DNA from: Epidermidibacterium keratini | GTDB taxonomy: Bacteria; Actinomycetota; Actinomycetes; Mycobacteriales; Antricoccaceae | Assembly (NCBI RefSeq): GCF_009834025.1 | Contig: NZ_CP047156.1 | Span: 2,874,067-2,938,066 of the forward strand | Reading direction: 5' to 3' | DNA: 64,000 nucleotides | In this document: one piece after another, positions 54,741-64,000 of the stretch | Layout of the letters: every line of letters starts with the position of its first letter | Numbering within the stretch: the stretch's first letter is position 1 | Notes under the pieces: generated by a model | Told to the model about the DNA's origin: nothing | The model's database searches: none | Seen by the model: only the letters and a program-made list of their open reading frames with translations | Program-made: the position numbers and the translations under genes

Positions 54741-56128
54741 GCCGAAGCCTCCTCACGTTGGGTCCCGGCATGCGTTGACATCGCCTCCGGGTCGAAGAAC
54801 CGTTCACTCACGGGGCGAACGAGCAGGTTGGCGACGAAGCCGACTCCCAAGATGGCGACCATCGTGAACAGCGCGGGTCGATAGTCGGCGGCAACCAGGC
54901 TGCCGGGTTCGCCTGCGGCATCGAGGAAGCTGTTGATGATGATCGGCCCTGCCAGGCCCGCCATGGACCACGCCGTCAGCAGCCGGCCGTGGATAGCGCC
55001 GACCTCCAGCGTGCCGTAGAGATCCTTCAGGTACGCCGGGATCGTGGCGAAACCACCGCCGTAGAAGCTGATGATGACCGCGGCGAACGCGACAAACAGC
55101 ACCGTCGACGACGCGCCGAAGAGCGCCAGCGCCAGGTACATCACCAGTCCGAGGCCGAGATACATCATGTAGATCGGCTTGCGTCCGACCGCGTCGGAGG
55201 TCGTCGACCAGACGAACCGGCCGGCCATATTGGCCAGGCTGAGCAGCCCGACGAATCCGCCCGCGGCCGCCGCCGAGACGGCGCTGTTGCCCTCGGCGTT
55301 GCGGAAGAAGTCCTGGATCATCGGCGCTGCCTGCTCCAGGATCCCGATGCCCGCGGTGACGTTGCAGAACAGCACCACCCACAGCATCCAGAACTGCGGC
55401 GTACGCATCGCCGGGTTCGTGCGCACCAGAGCGCCGTTCTTGCCTGGGACGTGCGCATGGGTGGAGTCGTCGCCGAAGCCCGGTGGCACCCGAATCAGCA
55501 GTACGCCGATCATCATGAAGATGCCGTAGATGACGCCGAGGGTCAGGAATGTCTGCCACAGGGCGGTGGGACTTGCCGGGTCGGTCGTGTTGGCCGGGTC
55601 GAACGCCGAGTCGTAGAAGCTCATCAGCGCGTTGGATAGCGGCGCCGCGACGAGCGCGCCGCCGCCGAAGCCCATGATCGCCATTCCAGTGGCGAGTCCG
55701 GGGCGCTCGGGGAACCACTTGATCAAGGTCGAGACCGGGGATATATAGCCGATCCCGAGCCCGATGCCGCCGATGAAGCCGTAGCCGAGATACAGCAGCC
55801 ATAACTGCCCTGTGGCGATTCCGAGCGAGCCGACGATGAAGCCGACGCTCCAGCACATCGCTGCGGCAAACATCGCCTTGCGCGGTCCCGCGCGGTCAAC
55901 CCAGCGGCCAAACAGCGCCGCCGACGCGCCGAGCATCACGATCGCGATCGAGAAGATCGCGGCGATGGCAGTCTGCGACGAGTCGAAGCGCGCGACCAAG
56001 GACGACTTGAACACCGAGAAGGCGTAAACCTGACCGATGCAGAGGTGTACGGCGAGCGCCGCCGGTGGGATGAGCCACTTGCTGTAGCCGGGCCCGGCCA
56101 CGGACCGGGATTTGTCGAGAAACGACAT
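54737..56128 (-). CDS. MFS transporter, oxalate/formate antiporter (OFA) family
   Basis: 463 aa, twelve helices. The start region KWLIPPAALAVHLCIGQVYAFSVF and YGFIGGIGLGIGYISPVSTLIKWFPERPGLATGMAIMGFGGGAL are OFA hallmarks. Such proteins exchange or take up small carboxylates (oxalate, formate, lactate, pyruvate); the substrate is not readable. The ATG at 56128 follows GGAGG. Followed by its 44-residue partner gene. Confidence 0.92.
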   Translation of the reverse strand: MSFLDKSRSVAGPGYSKWLIPPAALAVHLCIGQVYAFSVFKSSLVARFDSSQTAIAAIFSIAIVMLGASAALFGRWVDRAGPRKAMFAAAMCWSVGFIVGSLGIATGQLWLLYLGYGFIGGIGLGIGYISPVSTLIKWFPERPGLATGMAIMGFGGGALVAAPLSNALMSFYDSAFDPANTTDPASPTALWQTFLTLGVIYGIFMMIGVLLIRVPPGFGDDSTHAHVPGKNGALVRTNPAMRTPQFWMLWVVLFCNVTAGIGILEQAAPMIQDFFRNAEGNSAVSAAAAGGFVGLLSLANMAGRFVWSTTSDAVGRKPIYMMYLGLGLVMYLALALFGASSTVLFVAFAAVIISFYGGGFATIPAYLKDLYGTLEVGAIHGRLLTAWSMAGLAGPIIINSFLDAAGEPGSLVAADYRPALFTMVAILGVGFVANLLVRPVSERFFDPEAMSTHAGTQREEASA

Positions 56129-56161
56129 ATGTGCCCTCCAGTGGGGTGGGGGGGGTGAGGG

Positions 56162-57175
56162 TTATTTGGGATCGGAGCTGTGCCCCGGAAACACCTTCTT
56201 CGTGGGATCGATGACGGGTACGGCGTTGTTGACGGCGGTGGCTGCTTCGCCGAAGCCGACCGAGATCAGTCGCACCTTCGCGTCCCAGTAGTCGCGGTAG
56301 TCGACGATGTCGCCTGCTGCGAAAACACGCGGAACGCTGGTGTGCATACCCGGATCGACAACGATGTGCCGCTTGTGCTGTTCGAGACCCCATGAGCTGA
56401 AGGCGCTCATGTCGGCGGTGAACCCTAGCGCAGCGACGACCGCCTGGACCGCCAGTACCTCGCGTTCACCTGTTTTGTTGTGGAAGATCTCGACTTGCTC
56501 GATGTGGGGATCGCCCACGATGCGAGCAACTTCGAAGGGAGTGCGGATATCCGTTCCATTACCCCTTACCCGCTCGATAGTCCCTTCGTGCGCCCGAAAT
56601 TGTTCGCGTCGGTGAATCAGCGTCGTACTGCGGGCGAGCCCGTGCAGCGAGTCGGCCCAATCAAACGCGGAGTCACCGCCGCCGACGATGAGCACGTCCT
56701 GGTCGCGCAGCTCGTCGAGCTTGGGCACGAAGTAGCGCAGTCCGTAGCCCTCGTAGAGCTCGGCGTCGGCGAGCGGGCGCGGGGTGAAGGTGCCGATGCC
56801 GCCGGTGATGATGACGGCCTTCGCGGTGATCTGGGCGCCCTGCGCCGTACCCACGCTCACGTGGTCCTCGTGTGACTGCAGCTCCTCGGCGCGGTGTCCG
56901 AGCAGGTACGCCGGATCGAACTGCGCGGCCTGCGCGACGAGCTCGTCGACGAGGTCCTGGCCCTTGATGCTGGGGTAGCCGGCCACGTCGTAGATCAGCT
57001 TCTCCGGATAGAGCGCGGTGACCTGTCCGCCGGGCTCGGGAAGCGAGTCGATGAGCAGCGTGCGCAGTCCTCGAAAGCCCGCGTAATAGGCGGCGTACAA
57101 CCCGGCCGGGCCGGCGCCGACGATGAGCAGGTCGGTCTCGAGCGTGAGCGGATTATCGCCAGGGCCTGCAGTCAT
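56162..57175 (-). CDS. Ferredoxin-NADP+ reductase, thioredoxin-reductase-like type
   Basis: 337 aa flavoprotein. FAD site IVGAGPAGLYAAYYAG (about 18-33), NADPH site IVGGGDSAFDWADSL (about 165-179) and C-terminal FAD motif RVFAAGDIVDYRD. The CxxC of true thioredoxin reductase is absent, which marks the type 2 ferredoxin/flavodoxin-NADP reductases. Delivers electrons between NADPH and ferredoxin. Start ATG 57175. The OFA gene lies 33 nt downstream on the same strand. Confidence 0.9.
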   Translation of the reverse strand: MTAGPGDNPLTLETDLLIVGAGPAGLYAAYYAGFRGLRTLLIDSLPEPGGQVTALYPEKLIYDVAGYPSIKGQDLVDELVAQAAQFDPAYLLGHRAEELQSHEDHVSVGTAQGAQITAKAVIITGGIGTFTPRPLADAELYEGYGLRYFVPKLDELRDQDVLIVGGGDSAFDWADSLHGLARSTTLIHRREQFRAHEGTIERVRGNGTDIRTPFEVARIVGDPHIEQVEIFHNKTGEREVLAVQAVVAALGFTADMSAFSSWGLEQHKRHIVVDPGMHTSVPRVFAAGDIVDYRDYWDAKVRLISVGFGEAATAVNNAVPVIDPTKKVFPGHSSDPK

Positions 57176-57270
57176 TTGCTCACCATAGGGTTCAGTGGCC
57201 GTCTGGTCGAGAAACCCGGCACTCGCGGCGGCTCAGTGCCAGCCCGACCTCGCGCGAGTTCGCTTGTCTC

Positions 57271-57315
57271 GGTGATTGAGCAGGGCGAGGAACGAGCCCG
57301 TTCGTCGAAATCACC
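57271..57315. repeat. Canonical 45-bp unit of the dispersed repeat
   Basis: GGTGATTGAGCAGGGCGAGG at one end and GTCGAAATCACC at the other, with 7-bp terminal inverted repeats GGTGATT/AATCACC and the inner AACGAGCCC. The best-formed unit of the family seen at 5.6, 19.2 and 21.4 kb. The rest of the 178-bp gap (57176-57353) shows a weaker second copy (CTGGTCGAGAAACCCGG). Confidence 0.7.
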
Positions 57316-57353
57316 TCCGCCGGCCAGCTGACGTCGCCTGCGAAGATAGGAGC

Positions 57354-58160
57354 ATGGATTCCCCGGAGTCGCTGCAGGGCCGCGTCGCGGTCGTGACCGG
57401 TGTTGGCAGGCGGCGCGGGATCGGCTTTGCCATCGCCCGCGCTCTCGCCGAGCGTGGAGCCAGTCTGCTCGTGCAGCATTGGCGCCCGCACGACGAGCAG
57501 CAGCCTTGGGGTGCCGACGACCCCGCGACGGTCGTGGGTGAGCTGGCCTCGTCGTTGCGCGGGGATGCGCGGGTCGTCGACATGTCGCTCGATCTCGGCG
57601 ACGAGCGAGCTCCCGCCGCGCTTGTCGAGTACGGCGTCGCCGAGTTTGGTCACGTCGACGTACTCGTCTGCAACCACGCCGTCTCCGGTTCGGATGGGCC
57701 GCTTGATGCAGTCGATGCCGCAGAGCTGGATCTTCACTGGCGGGTCAACACGCGCGCCACGTTGCTGGCCACCCGTGCTTTTGCTCGGCAGCACGACGGG
57801 CGTGAGGGTGGGCGCGTGGTGTGGATGACCTCAGGCCAGCAGCTCGGGCCCATGCCAGACGAGATCGCCTACGCCACCTCGAAAGCCGCGCTCGCCGGCA
57901 TCACTCAGTCGGTCGCCGCTGACCTCGCCGAACGCGCGATCCTGCTCAACACCGTCAATCCCGGGCCGGTCAACACTGGCTTCCTCGATCCCGAGCACAT
58001 TGACCCGGGGCTGCGCGAGGGCCTGTTGGCGGCGTTCCCGCAGGAACGTTTCGGCGAGCCCGTAGATGTCGCGCGGCTCGTCGCGTGGCTGGTCAGCGAC
58101 GAGGGCCGCTGGATAGTCGGCCAGGTGCTCAACAGCGAGGGCGGGCTTCGCCGCGGCTAG
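57354..58160 (+). CDS. Short-chain dehydrogenase/reductase (SDR)
   Basis: 268 aa from ATG 57354; the longer frame only adds repeat-derived residues. Cofactor site VTGVGRRRGIGFAIARAL (about 14-31), VCNHAVSG where most SDRs have NNAG, catalytic YATSK (about 163-167), and the tail FGEPVDVARLVAWLVSDEGRWIVGQVLNSEGG. FabG-like; substrate unknown. The AGGAG is unusually close to the ATG, so the start is not certain. Overlaps the convergent AbrB gene by 4 nt. Confidence 0.87.
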   Translation: MDSPESLQGRVAVVTGVGRRRGIGFAIARALAERGASLLVQHWRPHDEQQPWGADDPATVVGELASSLRGDARVVDMSLDLGDERAPAALVEYGVAEFGHVDVLVCNHAVSGSDGPLDAVDAAELDLHWRVNTRATLLATRAFARQHDGREGGRVVWMTSGQQLGPMPDEIAYATSKAALAGITQSVAADLAERAILLNTVNPGPVNTGFLDPEHIDPGLREGLLAAFPQERFGEPVDVARLVAWLVSDEGRWIVGQVLNSEGGLRRG

Positions 58161-59248
58161 GGCGCCTCTGTCTCGCGGCCGAAGAAGCGGGCGAGCAGTG
58201 GCGCTAACGCCAAGACGAGCAGCAACCGCGCCATCTGCACCGCGAAGACGTACGTCGCATCGGCGCCGCCGCTGGTCGCGATCGCCAGCACCGCAGGCAG
58301 TCCGCCCGGAGTGGTCGCCAGATACGCGGTGAGTCCGTCGATGCCCGTGGTAAGCGAGAGCAGCCAGCCGAGCAAGCCGCTACCGAGGACGACGACCGCG
58401 ATCATCGCGATCGCGGGCGCGAGCAACCGCGCGATGGTGCGCAGGCTCGCGCGGGTGAAACGCAGCCCGACCTGCAGCCCGAGCAGCACGAAGCAGACCG
58501 CGACGATCGGCCCGGGCACGGTCACCGCGCCCAGCCAGCCGGTCGTCGCGATCACGGTCGCGACGATCATCGGACCGAGCAAAAAGAAGGTCTGGATCGG
58601 GACGAGTACGCCGATCAGCCCGCCGACGCCGACCGCGAGCACGGTGAAGAGAAGGTCGGTGCCGAACTGCGTGGTCGCCCCCGCGGGCGCCGTACTGCCC
58701 TGGTCGGCGTGAAAGATCGCCAGGGTCACGATCGGCAGCGTGACCAGGATGAGCAGCACGCGAAGGTACTGGATGACCGCGACGATGCGCTCGTCGGCGC
58801 CGAGCTCGCGGGTGATCGCGGTGATCGTCGAGGCGCCGCCGGCGATCATGGCGAGTACGCCGGTCAGCTTGCCGATCCGCCCGAACCGCGCGAGCAGCAG
58901 CCCGCCGAGCACGCTCAGCGCGAGGGTGGCGGCGGTGACGATGACGGCGGCAGGCCAGTCGGACGCGAGCCGGCGCAGCGCCTCGATCGTTATGGTGGCG
59001 CCGATGGTCGCGCCGATGACCGCCTGGCAGGCGCGCGAGACGGGGCGCGAGAGGGTCGGTGAGCGCTCGGCGGTCAGTGCGACGACGCATCCGGCGACGA
59101 GCCCGGCAAACAAGGTGGGGGAGGGTACGTCGATGAGATCGAGCCCGAAGCCGGCTGCGGCGCCGATCAATGCGGCGAGCACCCAGCTGCGCCAGGTGTT
59201 CCGGTCTGGCCAGCGCCACCGATTGCGCCACGCTCTCGAGTTCTCCAT
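58157..59248 (-). CDS. AbrB-family membrane protein (PF05145 type)
   Basis: 363 aa with about ten helices. Two related halves each contain the pattern of the former 'ammonia monooxygenase' family: QAVIGATIGATITIEALRRLASDWP and GLQVGLRFTRASLRTIARLLAPA, plus the conserved IAGGASTITAITRELGADERIVAVIQYLRVLLI. Transport of an unknown substrate is likely. The ATG at 59248 (MENSRAW) is chosen because upstream codons lie in repeat DNA; no clear ribosome binding site. Confidence 0.85.
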   Translation of the reverse strand: MENSRAWRNRWRWPDRNTWRSWVLAALIGAAAGFGLDLIDVPSPTLFAGLVAGCVVALTAERSPTLSRPVSRACQAVIGATIGATITIEALRRLASDWPAAVIVTAATLALSVLGGLLLARFGRIGKLTGVLAMIAGGASTITAITRELGADERIVAVIQYLRVLLILVTLPIVTLAIFHADQGSTAPAGATTQFGTDLLFTVLAVGVGGLIGVLVPIQTFFLLGPMIVATVIATTGWLGAVTVPGPIVAVCFVLLGLQVGLRFTRASLRTIARLLAPAIAMIAVVVLGSGLLGWLLSLTTGIDGLTAYLATTPGGLPAVLAIATSGGADATYVFAVQMARLLLVLALAPLLARFFGRETEAP

Positions 59249-59298
59249 CGGACTGCAACCTATCGGGCGCCTGGGCGTGAACTGCGCGCGAGTCCGCT

Positions 59299-59405
59299 GC
59301 GGTTTCTCTCGGATCAAGCGGAAGTTTCTCTCGGATCGAGCGAATTAACGTTCGGATCGGCGGGATTTACGTTCGGATCGGCGGGATTAACGTTCGGGTC
59401 GGCGG
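59299..59405. repeat. Second locus of the 21-bp repeat, inverted
   Basis: Five units at 21-22 bp spacing. Two are of the TTTCTCTCGGATC type, then three of the TTAACGTTCGGATCGGCGGG type with small variations. These are the reverse complements of the units at 51185-51302. It fills the divergent gap between the AbrB-type gene and the GalT-like gene, so any promoter for those genes must lie in or beside it. Confidence 0.85.
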
Positions 59406-59419
59406 GCTAGGGTGGGGGC

Positions 59420-60433
59420 ATGGCTGCCATCGAGTTCGTTGAGCACAAGATCTCCGCCAGGGTTCCCGAGCTGACTAACCCGACCAACCTGATCGACGTA
59501 CCGCTGAGCGTGCGGGTCGACCCGCTCACCGGTCGCACGTCGCGGGTCATCACTGGCACGAAGCTTGCGCCGACCGAGCGTCCGGACCTGACTGAGTTGA
59601 CCGCGACGCCCCCGTTCTGTCCCTTCTGCGCGGACAAGATCATGCAGGCGACCGGCACGTTCGACGCGCAGATCACCGACGAGGGGCGGATCAAGCGCGG
59701 CAGCGCGGTCATCGTGCCCAACGTGATGGCCTACTCGGAGTACTCCTCGGTCGGGCTCTACGACACCGAGAAGCACTTCCTCGATCTACCCGAGCTGTCC
59801 GGGCAGAAGGTCGCCGACCTGCTTCGTGCGTTCGTCGACTACACCAAGGGCGTGCACGGGCTGCGGCCGATGTGGTCATCGATCAACGCCAACTACCTGC
59901 CGCCGAGCGGCAGCTCGCTGGTGCACCCGCACGGGCAGTCAGCCCACGACGACATCGGTACGACGGCACAGCGCCGGCTCGTCGAGGCCTCGAAAGCGTG
60001 GGAGGGTACGCCGTACTGGCAGAGCCTGATCGAGCAGGAACGCGACGGCGAGCGGTGGATCGGGCAGAAGGGCCGCATCTCGTTCTTCACCCCGTTTGCC
60101 CCGGGCGGCTTCCACGAGGTGTGGGCTGTCATTGACGGCGTACACGACATCGTCGAGCTCACCGACGACGACTGCCAGGACCTCGGCGAGGGCATGTCCA
60201 ACGTCTTCGCGGCGTACTACGGGCTCAACCTCACCTCGTTTAACTGGGCGATCGCCGGCGGCGGCCCGAACCCGTCGGATCGCTACTCGCTGCTGGTGCG
60301 CATGGTCAGCCGCTCGAACGCAGAACCCATGTATCGCAGCGATGTCACCTACTTCGAGAAGCTGCACGACGAGGCGATGGTCGACGTCGGTCCGGAAGCG
60401 GTTGCCGGGCTCGTGCGCCCGCACTTCAGCTAG
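59420..60433 (+). CDS. Galactose-1-phosphate uridylyltransferase-like (HIT superfamily) protein
   Basis: 337 aa. The active-site motif SSLVHPHGQSAHDD holds the HxHxQ nucleophile, and FCPFC (about 71-75) is a zinc pair. It lacks the usual GalT N-terminal RxNPLT motif and no galK or galE is nearby, so another nucleotidyl-sugar or nucleotidyl substrate is likely. ATG follows GGTGGGGG. Overlaps the convergent VapC gene by 4 nt. Confidence 0.78.
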   Translation: MAAIEFVEHKISARVPELTNPTNLIDVPLSVRVDPLTGRTSRVITGTKLAPTERPDLTELTATPPFCPFCADKIMQATGTFDAQITDEGRIKRGSAVIVPNVMAYSEYSSVGLYDTEKHFLDLPELSGQKVADLLRAFVDYTKGVHGLRPMWSSINANYLPPSGSSLVHPHGQSAHDDIGTTAQRRLVEASKAWEGTPYWQSLIEQERDGERWIGQKGRISFFTPFAPGGFHEVWAVIDGVHDIVELTDDDCQDLGEGMSNVFAAYYGLNLTSFNWAIAGGGPNPSDRYSLLVRMVSRSNAEPMYRSDVTYFEKLHDEAMVDVGPEAVAGLVRPHFS

Positions 60434-60828
60434 ACCGGCGGCAGCAACGCAACCGAGTCGGGGTACGCCGCCGCAATGCCTTCGTCGAGGGTGGCGAGGA
60501 CGCCGCCCATCGCTCGCGCCAGCCCGGTGAGGTAGGCGTCGGTGACCTGGCGGTGACCGCGCACCGACCTCAGATCAAGGTCGCCGTACGACACCGAGTC
60601 GGCCCAGAACTCACATCCGGGGTGGTCGCGGACAGCGCGAACGAGGGCTGTTGCGGAGTCCGCGCTTTCCCCGACTCGGACGAGGAATCGAACGAGTGCA
60701 CCTTCGACGATGGGGCAGACGGCGAAACGTTCGACGACAGTGATCCAGCTCGAAGCGCGCTCGTGATGTTCGTGCTCGATGACGGTCAGCGCAATCAGCA
60801 CGTTGGCATCGAGCAGCGCGGTGGTCAC
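60430..60828 (-). CDS. VapC-type PIN-domain toxin
   Basis: 132 aa. The acidic residues of PIN RNases are visible: LLDANVLIAL near the N-terminus, EGALVRFLVR in the middle, VTDAYLTGLA and the final ATLDEGIAAAYPD. Cleaves RNA, usually tRNA or rRNA, when freed from its antitoxin. The start overlaps the VapB stop (ATGA). Confidence 0.88.
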   Translation of the reverse strand: MTTALLDANVLIALTVIEHEHHERASSWITVVERFAVCPIVEGALVRFLVRVGESADSATALVRAVRDHPGCEFWADSVSYGDLDLRSVRGHRQVTDAYLTGLARAMGGVLATLDEGIAAAYPDSVALLPPV

Positions 60829-61055
60829 TCGTCGTCCAGCGCGTCGGCGACGTCCTTCGCGGTGATCTGTCGGCCGACGCTCACGGTCGGAAAGCCCGTT
60901 CTTGGGTCGGTGCTTATCCGCAGTGGTTCGTCGAGTTGACTGAGCCCCCGCGCGGCCAGTTCGGCGACCATCGACGAGAGCGATACGCCGCGCGCCTTAG
61001 CGAGCGCGATGGCCCGTTGATGCAGCGAGGGCGGGAGGTCAACGGTTGTCCGCAT
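60825..61055 (-). CDS. VapB-type antitoxin (ribbon-helix-helix/CopG-like)
   Basis: 76 aa. N-terminal RHH MRTTVDLPPSLHQRAIALAKARGVSLSSMVAELAARGL binds DNA. The C-terminal DPRTGFPTVSVGRQITAKDVADALDDE is the toxin-wrapping tail. First gene of the operon, with inverted repeats just upstream at 61059-61086 for autoregulation. Confidence 0.9.
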   Translation of the reverse strand: MRTTVDLPPSLHQRAIALAKARGVSLSSMVAELAARGLSQLDEPLRISTDPRTGFPTVSVGRQITAKDVADALDDE

Positions 61056-61058
61056 TCT

Positions 61059-61086
61059 CGCATCATATGCGCATCGTTAGCGATGC
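61059..61086. promoter_or_regulatory. Operator region of vapBC
   Basis: Two adjoining inverted repeats: CGCAT-CAT-ATGCG (61059-61071) and GCATCG-TTAG-CGATGC (61071-61086). They lie 4-31 nt upstream of the vapB start, where RHH antitoxins normally bind in pairs. Confidence 0.6.
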
Positions 61087-61197
61087 AGCATTCCGACAGG
61101 GTGTTGCTATCGTCGGGTCAGGCGTGAAGCCAGTGGGCAAACTCCGAAGGTCGGTGTGCTCGATCTGGACGTGACCCGATTCAGTCGGAGAGTGGGG

Positions 61198-61899
61198 ATG
61201 ATCGAGTTGTCAGATAGTGACGAGTCACCGGGCTCACCGACACTCCTCGTCGTGGGCGTCGACGTCGGGTCGCTGCGGCGTCCAGGTGGATTTTCCTGGG
61301 CGACGCCGGACGGTCAAGACGGCGCGGACGATCCATCCGCTCTCGGCGCTGTGGTCGTCTCTGCGCTGAACGAGGGCCGCTCGGTGGCACTCGCGCTCGA
61401 ATGCCCTCTGTCTGTTCCTGTACCGGGTGACGAGGAGTGGAAGCAACTCGGACGGGGCAGAATGGGGGAGGGCAACCGGCCATGGAGCGCGGGCGCCGGT
61501 GCTGCCGTGCTCACGACAGGACTCGTCCAGCTCGCCTGGCTGTGCCAGCACGTGGTGGAGCACTGCTCCACGTTGCCTCGAACCACGACTCAGCTCAGCC
61601 GGTTCCTCAGCGGTGAAGCCGAGCTGCTTCTGGCAGAAGCTATGGTGACCAGCGACGGGAAGCCGAAGACGGTCGATAGAGGACAAGACCACGAGGATGC
61701 GCTCGCAGCAGCCCAACGGCTGGCCGGCATCCTGACGGCGGCGCGAGCGGGCGAAGCGGTTGAGACCGACGTCAGCTGCTCGCAGGGCGCGTTGAATCTC
61801 GCCGCCACGTCCGCTCTCCATGCCGGGCTGCCAATCGCCTCCGACGAGCTGCGCCTCGACGTACTCGTCGCCAAGGTGCGGCCCGAGACGAGTAGTTAG
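61198..61899 (+). CDS. Hypothetical protein, possible RNase H-like fold
   Basis: 233 aa from ATG 61198, with GGAG 7 nt upstream; a GTG at 61156 is in frame but weaker. The N-terminus LVVGVDVGSLRRPGGFSWA and the segment VALALECPLSVPVPGD look like the first and second acidic strands of RNase H-like proteins such as DUF429. GEGNRPWSAGAGAAVLTTGL looks like a conserved motif. DRGQDHEDALAAAQRL near residue 170 could hold a third acidic site. Next to vapBC; likely part of a small accessory patch. Function not assigned. Confidence 0.65.
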   Translation: MIELSDSDESPGSPTLLVVGVDVGSLRRPGGFSWATPDGQDGADDPSALGAVVVSALNEGRSVALALECPLSVPVPGDEEWKQLGRGRMGEGNRPWSAGAGAAVLTTGLVQLAWLCQHVVEHCSTLPRTTTQLSRFLSGEAELLLAEAMVTSDGKPKTVDRGQDHEDALAAAQRLAGILTAARAGEAVETDVSCSQGALNLAATSALHAGLPIASDELRLDVLVAKVRPETSS

Positions 61900-62004
61900 T
61901 CTTTGTTCGGCGAACCCAGTCTGGTTAGGGCCGTCACGGCCCCGGTTTCGCGGCGCCACGTGCCGAGACGGCGCGCGGCGGGCAGAAGTGGCAGGCTCGG
62001 GGGT

Positions 62005-64000
<1,996 letters not shown>

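Overview
The window is 64 kb of GC-rich actinobacterial chromosome. Supporting signs are frequent GTG starts, a mycothiol S-conjugate amidase (mca), two DUF222/HNH (13E12-type) proteins, FtsB-like and DUF501 genes behind enolase, and gene order matching two blocks of the Mycobacterium tuberculosis map: glmU-prs-rplY-pth-mfd-mazG-eno-ftsB-DUF501-ppx, and thiolase-GDSL-cbs-metB-greA-mca-YyaL. The family cannot be fixed from the sequence. There is no rRNA, CRISPR array, integrase or intact transposase.

Layout. 1-3.5 kb: start of a leftward gene at the edge, a hypothetical gene, tRNA-Gln, glmU and prs (cell-wall and nucleotide precursors). 3.6-11.5 kb: first HNH copy, a repeat cluster, two tandem PQQ-like lipoproteins, a nitronate monooxygenase whose start region is repeated three times, and a membrane-anchored hypothetical. 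11.5-19.2 kb: rplY with a structured 5' leader, pth, cysQ-like phosphatase, a CDF transporter, an amidohydrolase and mfd. 19.2-34.8 kb: apparent insertion relative to the mycobacterial order, made of the second HNH copy, a TetR/MaoC/SDR operon, acyl-CoA dehydrogenase plus NDP-forming acyl-CoA ligase, an MFS exporter and a five-gene oligopeptide-type ABC operon. One 17-bp operator-like motif precedes both the acyl-CoA genes and the ABC operon. 34.8-40 kb: SurA-like lipoprotein, mazG, eno, ftsB-like, DUF501 and ppx, mostly overlapping. 40-46.3 kb: DUF1023 hydrolase, DUF4235 protein, deacetylase-like lipoprotein, an odd UAA-anticodon tRNA, a BI-1 family protein and a thiolase. 46.5-54.5 kb: two SGNH hydrolases, cbs-metB (transsulfuration), ilvA, greA, mca. 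54.5-64 kb: a decayed TetR tail, an OFA-family MFS transporter with its 44-residue partner, ferredoxin-NADP reductase, SDR, AbrB-family protein, a GalT/HIT-like enzyme, a VapBC pair, an RNase H-like hypothetical and a nearly complete YyaL-like protein.

The most unusual items are non-coding or very small: the rplY leader, which folds on paper into a three-way junction; the tandem initiation regions before the nitronate monooxygenase gene that create two coupled 17-residue ORFs; the class-I-like tRNA with a UAA anticodon; the shared operator of the acyl-CoA/peptide-uptake region; a dispersed repeat that also lies in frame inside both HNH genes; and a 21-bp-period repeat present in opposite orientation at two loci 8 kb apart. 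Functions are from motif reading and family knowledge only; no search or folding program was run.
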